From the NCBI RefSeq assembly GCF_001045555.1, contig NZ_LFBU01000001.1:62001-126000 (forward strand): DNA of 64,000 nucleotides, in the 5' to 3' direction. Positions 51,720 to 64,000 of the stretch are shown piece by piece (positions within the stretch are counted from its first letter, which is position 1; the number at the start of each line of letters is the position of its first letter). The notes beneath the pieces were generated by a model. That model did no database searches and was not told the DNA's origin. It saw only the letters and a program-made list of their open reading frames with translations. The translations under genes and the position numbers were made by a program. The DNA is from Marinobacter subterrani (GTDB lineage Bacteria > Pseudomonadota > Gammaproteobacteria > Pseudomonadales > Oleiphilaceae).

Positions 51720-52073
51720 TCAGAGAATGGAAAGCACGTTTTCCGGCGGTCTGCCAAGGGCTGCTTTTCCGTTTGCGAGCACAATCGGCCGCTCGATCAA
51801 TTTTGGCGTGGCAACCATGGCGGCAATTAACTGTTCACGCCTGAGATCCGGATCATCGAGGCCTTGTTCCTTATACTCTTTTTCTTTGGTCCGCATCAGG
51901 TCGCGGGGCTCGAGCTCCAGCGCTGCAAGAATATCCTCGAGCTGCTGCTCTGTCGGTGGCGTTTCAAGGTAGCGTATAATCTCCGGTTCAATACCCCGTT
52001 CGGTAAGCAGTTCAAGGGTTTGGCGAGATTTTGAGCAACGGGGGTTGTGGAAAATCCGGGTTGGTTCTGTCAT
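51720..52073 (-). CDS. arsC: Glutaredoxin-dependent arsenate reductase ArsC
   Basis: A 117-residue ArsC/Spx-fold protein. The catalytic cysteine is Cys13 in HNPRCSKSRQTLELL, and the C-terminal IERPIVLANGKAALGRP holds the arginine that contacts arsenate. No ars regulator or pump is present, so this is the housekeeping type widespread in gammaproteobacteria and may not confer resistance alone. It is divergent from the thioredoxin-like lipoprotein. Confidence 0.92.
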   Translation of the reverse strand: MTEPTRIFHNPRCSKSRQTLELLTERGIEPEIIRYLETPPTEQQLEDILAALELEPRDLMRTKEKEYKEQGLDDPDLRREQLIAAMVATPKLIERPIVLANGKAALGRPPENVLSIL

Positions 52074-52141
52074 CTTCGAGCCTGGTTGGTTGAATGGATG
52101 CCATGATTTGTGTGGCCATTAGTCTAACAGGAGGTTTTCCA

Positions 52142-52624
52142 GTGCAGTACCCTGGGTTGCTGCGTGTTCGTCCGCAGCTTGTGTCTCGGCCTTTGCTCGC
52201 TGGCGGCCTTTTGCTGCTGGTCATGGCCCTGGCCGGTTGCCAGAAAACTGAACTTGAACGGGCCGACGGTACCAAGCTGAACTGGGACAGCCTGCGGGGC
52301 CAGTGGGTGCTGGTGAACTACTGGGCGGAATGGTGCAAGCCGTGCCTGGAAGAAATCCCCGAGTTGAACGCTATCGACAAGGCGCCCGATATCTCGGTCC
52401 TGGGTGTCAATTTTGATGATGTGCAGGGCGGCGCACTGGCCGAATTGGGCGAACAGATGGGTATTGAATATACCATGCTGGCGGACGATCCCGGGCCCGG
52501 ATTTGGCTGGCAGTTACCCGTGGCGCTGCCAGCGACATTCATCGTTAACCCGGACGGTGAGCTGGTGGAAGCCCGTTTCGGCCCGCAGACAGAAGAAGGC
52601 ATCCGGTCGCTGACCGGCGGCTGA
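52142..52624 (+). CDS. Thioredoxin-like (TlpA family) lipoprotein
   Basis: A 160-residue exported thioredoxin-fold protein. After a signal peptide, the lipobox MALAGC anchors it, and the redox motif WCKPC lies in VNYWAEWCKPCLEEIPELN. The cis-proline segment LPATFIVNPDGELV is also present. It is probably a periplasmic thiol reductase or resilience factor. The start is read as GTG at 52142, with AGGAGG seven bases upstream; an in-frame ATG at 52094 would lengthen the N-terminus by 16 residues. It precedes dnaE by 46 bases. Confidence 0.87.
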   Translation: MQYPGLLRVRPQLVSRPLLAGGLLLLVMALAGCQKTELERADGTKLNWDSLRGQWVLVNYWAEWCKPCLEEIPELNAIDKAPDISVLGVNFDDVQGGALAELGEQMGIEYTMLADDPGPGFGWQLPVALPATFIVNPDGELVEARFGPQTEEGIRSLTGG

Positions 52625-52670
52625 AGTTCCTTGGCCTCATCGAATTCTACAGCAGGAATAACCTGACGTT

Positions 52671-56153
<3,483 letters not shown>

Positions 56154-56299
56154 CTCAGCAAGTTGAAAAATTAAAGCTTTGTCAGAAAGTGGACTCATAC
56201 CAATGTCCGCTTTAGACCCTGGCCGGGCGCTGCTATCTTTGTTTCAAATTCTGGTTTGGCGGGGGTCAGTCCCGCCTGGCAAAAAAATGATGGATCATC

Positions 56300-57253
56300 A
56301 TGAACCCTAATTATCTGGATTTCGAACAGCCAATTGCCGACCTGGAAGCCAAGATTGAAGAGCTTCGTATGGTGGGTAACGACACCGACATCAATATCTC
56401 CGATGAAATCACCCGGTTGAAGAAGAAAAGCGTCAGCCTGACGGAGAGTATTTTTTCGGACCTGCAGCCCTGGGACGTCTCCCGTCTGGCCCGGCATCCG
56501 CGCAGGCCCTATACCCTCGATTACATTGAGCACATGTTCGAGGATTTTGACGAGTTGCACGGTGACCGCCGCTACGCTGACGACCTGGCGATTGTGGGCG
56601 GTACCGCCCGGCTGGATGACAAGCCAGTCATGATCATTGGTCACCAGAAGGGCCGGGAAGTGCGTGACAAGGTAAAGCGCAACTTTGGCATGCCCCGTCC
56701 GGAGGGCTATCGCAAAGCCCTGCGCCTGATGGAAATGGCCGAGCGGTTCAGGATGCCGATTCTGACCTTTATCGACACCCCGGGTGCCTATCCGGGCATC
56801 GGTGCCGAGGAGCGGGGCCAGAGTGAGGCCATTGCGTTCAACCTGGCGGTGATGTCACGCCTGAAAACGCCCATCATCTCCACCGTGATTGGTGAGGGGG
56901 GGTCCGGCGGCGCCCTGGCGATCGGTGTCTGTGATCAACTGAACATGCTCCAGTACTCCACCTACGCGGTTATTTCTCCGGAAGGCTGCGCCTCGATTCT
57001 CTGGAAGAGCGCGGAGTACGCGGCCCAGGCAGCAGAGGCCATGGGCGTTACTGCAGACCGCCTGAAAGACCTCGGGCTGGCGGATAATGTTGTCCGCGAA
57101 CCTCTGGGTGGCGCGCACCGGAACCCGGAGAAAATGTCAAAGGCGCTGAAGGACGTGCTTGCAAAGGGCGTTGCTGAACTCAGTCGCCTGCCCCTGGATG
57201 AACTGGTTTCCCGCCGCTACGAGCGGCTGACCCGCTATGACACCGGGCGCTGA
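56300..57253 (+). CDS. accA: Acetyl-CoA carboxylase carboxyltransferase subunit alpha AccA
   Basis: A 317-residue carboxyltransferase alpha subunit making malonyl-CoA for fatty-acid synthesis together with AccD. The oxyanion-hole glycines are in [13 protein letters not shown], with the preceding [19 protein letters not shown] typical. The RBS is weak; a GGCGGG-CCCGCC hairpin (56258-56276) lies in the leader. It is followed by tilS with a 17-base overlap. Confidence 0.97.
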   Translation: MNPNYLDFEQPIADLEAKIEELRMVGNDTDINISDEITRLKKKSVSLTESIFSDLQPWDVSRLARHPRRPYTLDYIEHMFEDFDELHGDRRYADDLAIVGGTARLDDKPVMIIGHQKGREVRDKVKRNFGMPRPEGYRKALRLMEMAERFRMPILTFIDTPGAYPGIGAEERGQSEAIAFNLAVMSRLKTPIISTVIGEGGSGGALAIGVCDQLNMLQYSTYAVISPEGCASILWKSAEYAAQAAEAMGVTADRLKDLGLADNVVREPLGGAHRNPEKMSKALKDVLAKGVAELSRLPLDELVSRRYERLTRYDTGR

Positions 57254-58586
57254 GCCCACTCTCGGATTCCACTGGCCGGAGGCGCTTTGCGCCCCGGTCA
57301 GAGCTCTCCCCGATTTCTCCCGTCTGTGGGTCGCCCTGAGCGGCGGGCTGGACTCGACCCTGCTTCTGCATCTTGCCGCTCAATGTCATGGCGGTGCCGG
57401 CCCCGTAAATGCTGTTCACATCAATCACCAGTTGCAGCCCAACGCTGCGGAAACCGAGGCGTTCTGCCGGTCCCTCTGCGCCGGGCTGAATGTTCCACTG
57501 GTAGTGGAGCGGGTGTCGGTTGCCTCCGGTGAAGGCTCCAGCGGTTCCGGCGGCATCGAGGAAGCGGCCAGAAAGGCTCGCTATGCCGCTCTGGAGCGGC
57601 TGGTAGAACCGGGTGATCTCCTGTTGATGGCCCACCACGGCGACGATCAGGCTGAAACCGTTTTGTTCAGACTGCTCAGGGGGAGTGGCGTGGCGGGGCT
57701 GGCTGGCATGCCGGCCAGTCGGGCGCTGGGCGGGGGGCGTCTGTTTCGGCCATTGTTGCATCTGGAGCGGTCCGAGCTTGAGCGTTGGGCGCGAGCAGCC
57801 GGGCTGGCCTGGATTGATGATCCCAGCAATACCGACGAACGCTTCGACCGGAATTTCCTCAGGCATCGGGTTTTGCCCTTGCTGCGATCCCGCTGGCCGG
57901 GATTGGCCCGCAGGCTCCGCCATACGGCCGATGCCTGTGCCGAGAGCGAAACCCTGAACCGGAAGCTGGCAGCCTTGCAGTGGCAGTCTCTGGCAGGCGA
58001 GGGAGACCGTTTGCCGGTGGCCGGCCTGTACGCACTCTCACTGGCAGAACAGAAGAACCTGATTCGCTGGTGGGCCCGGGAGCGGGGGTTTCAACCACCC
58101 TCGATCACAGACTGGCGGCAAAGCCTGAACGACCTGCTGTATGCCGGTCAGGACCGGGAGCCGGAACTGCGGGCAGACGGTTTCAGCCTGCGACGATTCC
58201 AGGGTGACCTGTACCTGGTTCCGGAGACTAGGCCATTGCCGGAAACGCCGGTCGTTGTTGAGCCCGGCTCTTCCCTGCGCTGGGGTGAGTGGACACTGAC
58301 ATTGGTCGCTAGCCCGAAAAGTCCCCCGCCGCCAATACGGGTATCTACGAGGCAGGGTGGAGAGCGCGTTCGCTTTCATCCTGACGGCCCGTCCCGATCG
58401 CTGAAAAAATGGCTTCAGGAGCGTGCGGTGCCTCCCTGGGAGAGGGCCCGTCTGCCGCTGGTTTTTGCCGGCCCGGAAGGAGCTGGGGAGCTAATTGCCA
58501 TTGGCGATTTGTGGTGTTCTGAACAATACTCGGGAGGCGCCCATGCCGCCGGCTGGCGGCTGGTTGTAGAACGGGAATGTGATTGA
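57237..58586 (+). CDS. tilS: tRNA(Ile)-lysidine synthetase TilS
   Basis: Modifies cytidine 34 of tRNA-Ile(CAU) to lysidine, letting it read AUA. The 449-residue protein has the PP-loop SGGLDS (35-40), then [20 protein letters not shown]. The substrate-binding N-terminal domain is followed by two C-terminal domains. Its ATG at 57237 lies inside the end of accA, so coupled translation is likely. Confidence 0.95.
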   Translation: MTPGAEPTLGFHWPEALCAPVRALPDFSRLWVALSGGLDSTLLLHLAAQCHGGAGPVNAVHINHQLQPNAAETEAFCRSLCAGLNVPLVVERVSVASGEGSSGSGGIEEAARKARYAALERLVEPGDLLLMAHHGDDQAETVLFRLLRGSGVAGLAGMPASRALGGGRLFRPLLHLERSELERWARAAGLAWIDDPSNTDERFDRNFLRHRVLPLLRSRWPGLARRLRHTADACAESETLNRKLAALQWQSLAGEGDRLPVAGLYALSLAEQKNLIRWWARERGFQPPSITDWRQSLNDLLYAGQDREPELRADGFSLRRFQGDLYLVPETRPLPETPVVVEPGSSLRWGEWTLTLVASPKSPPPPIRVSTRQGGERVRFHPDGPSRSLKKWLQERAVPPWERARLPLVFAGPEGAGELIAIGDLWCSEQYSGGAHAAGWRLVVERECD

Positions 58587-58634
58587 GTCAGTGGGGCCTT
58601 TCTGGTAGTCTGGCGTCCCATCTTGAGATGATAA

Positions 58635-61167
<2,533 letters not shown>

Positions 61168-61180
61168 GTATGGGAGTACG

Positions 61181-61292
61181 AGCAGGTGGGGGATGGCTTT
61201 CCGAAACACGCTCCTTGCGGCACATCCATGTGACGCTTGGGCTCCGCCATCCATGGCTCCGCACAGTTTCGGAAAGCCATCCCCCACCTGCT
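61181..61292. repeat. 112-bp element with 27-bp perfect terminal inverted repeats
   Basis: Bases 61181-61207 are the exact reverse complement of 61266-61292. The interior (61208-61265) contains two similar words, CATCCATGTG and CATCCATGGC. The outer ends read AGCAGGTGGGGG. The element fits neatly between the kdsA terminator and the eno leader. It could be a MITE-like insertion, a dispersed repeat, or a long RNA hairpin. Confidence 0.75.
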
Positions 61293-61323
61293 CTATGCCC
61301 AACTTCGGATTAGAACCGTTTAG

Positions 61324-62646
<1,323 letters not shown>

Positions 62647-62706
62647 TCGGCTGATGTGACCGGGCGGGGACCGAACGCCCCGCTGGTTTACAGCGATAGC
62701 CGCTAA

Positions 62707-62750
62707 GGCCATCGTGTTCCGGGTAAAAACGTGAACACGATGGTCTTTTT
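62707..62750 (+). terminator. Rho-independent terminator of eno
   Basis: GGCCATCGTGTTC (62707-62719) pairs with GAACACGATGGTC (62733-62745) with one G-T pair, followed by TTTTT. Confidence 0.85.
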
Positions 62751-62770
62751 ACACAGGCAGTTAGAAGAAT

Positions 62771-62800
62771 TTGTTGCTAATCTACACTAAGGTCTATACT
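62771..62800 (+). promoter_or_regulatory. Possible ftsB promoter
   Basis: A good -10, TATACT (62795-62800), lies 51 bases before ftsB. The -35 partner is uncertain: TTGCTA at 15-base spacing or TGTTGC at 17. Confidence 0.4.
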
Positions 62801-62851
62801 CAACGTCCTGCGTTGTAAATTTGATTGGTCATTTTTTGAACGGAATCGGCA

Positions 62852-63124
62852 ATGAAGTTGCTTTGGGCCCTGATGGTAGTCTTGATTCTCCTGCTGCAGG
62901 TTCGTCTGTGGGTTGGAGAGGGCAGCTTTGCGCAAGTCTGGGCATTAAAGCAGTCCATCGCCGAGCAGCGAGAGGAAAATGCCGAGCTTGCTACCCGCAA
63001 TGACCGTCTCTATGCCGAGGTCAGGAATCTTCGTAACGAGCAAAGTGCCGTTGAAGAGCGTGCCAGGATGAACCTCGGGCTGATTCAGGAAGGCGAGACC
63101 TTTTTCCTCGTTGTTGAAAACTGA
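62852..63124 (+). CDS. ftsB: Cell division protein FtsB
   Basis: A 90-residue bitopic septum protein of the FtsQLB complex. A single N-terminal transmembrane helix (about 3-20) is followed by a coiled coil (QREENAELATRNDRLYAEV) and the conserved ERARMNLGLIQEGETFF end. It forms the usual eno-ftsB-ispD-ispF order of gammaproteobacteria. ispD starts six bases after it. Confidence 0.95.
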   Translation: MKLLWALMVVLILLLQVRLWVGEGSFAQVWALKQSIAEQREENAELATRNDRLYAEVRNLRNEQSAVEERARMNLGLIQEGETFFLVVEN

Positions 63125-63130
63125 TTATCT

Positions 63131-63832
63131 ATGACTGCACCGAGACTTTGGTTGATAGTTCCGGCCGCCGGCACTGGCAAGCGCATGCAGGCGAACCAGC
63201 CAAAGCAGTATCTCCGGATTGATCAACGTTTTATTCTCGATATTACCCTTTCCCGCCTGATGAGCTCTGCCCCCTTCGCCGGCTGCATGGTTCCACTTCA
63301 CCCTGCCGATCACTGGTGGCCCGAAACCGAGGCCAGACAGGACGGCCGTATTCAGACCTGCACCGGCGGCTCCGAAAGGGCCTGTTCGGTATTATCTGCG
63401 CTGCATGCATTGGCGGAGCAGGTGCGGGATGACGACTGGGTACTGATCCACGATGCAGCCAGGCCCTGCTTTCACACCCGGGATCTTTCCAATCTGATCG
63501 ACAGGGTTTACAGCCACCCCGTGGGTGGCCTGCTTGCGTCGCCGGTGGCGGATACGCTCAAGAGGGCCAGTGCGGGAGAACTGCCCGAGGTCGCTGAAAC
63601 GGTTAATCGGAGCGAGCTCTGGCGGGCCCTGACCCCGCAGATGTTCCGCTACCAGTTGCTGGTTGACGCGCTGGAAAGTGCCCTCGAATCCGGCCTGCCG
63701 GTGACAGATGAGTCCTCTGCCATGGAGTTTTCCGGTAACATGCCGGTTCTGGTTGAGGGGCGGCCTGATAACCTTAAAATTACGGTACCTGCGGATCTCG
63801 AGCTTGCCCGTTTTATCCTGAGCCGGTTCTGA
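63131..63832 (+). CDS. ispD: 2-C-methyl-D-erythritol 4-phosphate cytidylyltransferase IspD
   Basis: Third enzyme of the MEP isoprenoid pathway, forming CDP-methylerythritol. It has 233 residues. The nucleotide-binding start is [17 protein letters not shown], followed by [26 protein letters not shown] and TDESSAMEF. It sits between ftsB and ispF, as in many relatives. Confidence 0.96.
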   Translation: MTAPRLWLIVPAAGTGKRMQANQPKQYLRIDQRFILDITLSRLMSSAPFAGCMVPLHPADHWWPETEARQDGRIQTCTGGSERACSVLSALHALAEQVRDDDWVLIHDAARPCFHTRDLSNLIDRVYSHPVGGLLASPVADTLKRASAGELPEVAETVNRSELWRALTPQMFRYQLLVDALESALESGLPVTDESSAMEFSGNMPVLVEGRPDNLKITVPADLELARFILSRF

Positions 63833-63857
63833 TTGTCCGAGTTTTCCGGAGCACATT

Positions 63858-64000
63858 ATGCGTATTGGTCAGGGCTTTGATGTCCATGCCTTCTGTGAAG
63901 GCGATTCCGTTATTATCGGCGGAGTCAGAATTCCGCATTCCCGGGGGCTGAAGGCCCACTCCGATGGCGATGTGTTGCTGCACGCCCTGGCAGATGCACT
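63858..64000 (+). CDS. ispF: 2-C-methyl-D-erythritol 2,4-cyclodiphosphate synthase IspF (5' part only)
   Basis: The window ends 47 codons into this gene. The start [12 protein letters not shown] and the segment [18 protein letters not shown] hold the zinc-binding Asp-x-His and a further histidine of IspF. GGAG lies seven bases before the ATG. It follows ispD by 25 bases. Confidence 0.93.
   Translation, partial: MRIGQGFDVHAFCEGDSVIIGGVRIPHSRGLKAHSDGDVLLHALADA

Noticed and set aside
56258..56276. GGCGGG-CCCGCC hairpin before accA as a terminator of dnaE
   Set aside because: It is followed by a run of A, not T, on the plus strand, and on the minus strand the T run precedes the hairpin. At most it is a leader hairpin.

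Overview
The window looks like a chromosomal segment of a Marinobacter-like marine gammaproteobacterium. The evidence is the gene content and order (ubiG next to an MTA deaminase and mtnA as in Pseudomonas, mltF divergent from purL, arsC-wrbA-DUF2069, dnaE-accA-tilS-pyrG-kdsA-eno-ftsB-ispD-ispF), the moderately high GC content, and a gammaproteobacterial rRNA operon with tRNA-Ile and tRNA-Ala in the spacer. The genus is inferred from overall resemblance, not from a search. Almost everything is housekeeping or core metabolism. No prophage, insertion sequence, CRISPR array or toxin/defence island is visible.

Layout. 1-4570: mupP (cut by the window edge), ubiG and mtaD on the minus strand, divergent from mtnA, then an HTH protein. 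4590-10401: tail-specific protease prc, then a fatty-acid beta-oxidation pair (thiolase and FadJ-like enzyme). 10590-15516: ComFB-like protein, a large DUF349 protein, recX, mltF. 15804-23630: purL, a NIF3-like protein, two Nudix hydrolases, a gamma-carbonic anhydrase, a DUF1289 protein, purT. 23712-29560: one complete rRNA operon (tandem promoters, boxA, 16S, tRNA-Ile, tRNA-Ala, 23S, 5S, terminator). 29602-41031, all on the minus strand: a small histidine kinase, a REC-TPR regulator, a transporter-like hybrid kinase, a small membrane protein, a Na+/substrate symporter with its DUF4212 small subunit, a DnaQ-like exonuclease and a cNMP/CBS/nucleotidyltransferase protein. 41190-48795: Smr protein, small lipoprotein, IorAB-type molybdenum hydroxylase with XdhC, mtnB-mtnD-mtnC, DUF3080 lipoprotein. 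48802-52073, minus strand: arsC-wrbA-DUF2069-GspE-like operon. 52142-64000: thioredoxin-like lipoprotein, dnaE, accA, tilS, pyrG, kdsA, eno, ftsB, ispD and the start of ispF.

How the genes fit together. Two distant loci supply most of one methionine salvage pathway: MtaD deaminates methylthioadenosine, MtnA isomerises methylthioribose-1-phosphate, and MtnB, MtnC and MtnD finish the route. The phosphorylase linking MtaD to MtnA is not in the window. The 29.6-41 kb block resembles the CrbS/MxtR acetate-sensing neighbourhood of vibrios and pseudomonads, but its adjacent response regulator carries TPRs instead of a DNA-binding domain.

The observations most worth a second look are the three-gene signalling cluster, a 112-bp element with 27-bp perfect terminal inverted repeats between kdsA and eno, structured elements in the rRNA spacers, a palindromic shared -10 between mtaD and mtnA, a calcium-loop-like insert in the symporter, and a DnaA-box-like pair upstream of the NIF3-like gene. 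No clearly new multi-gene system was found.
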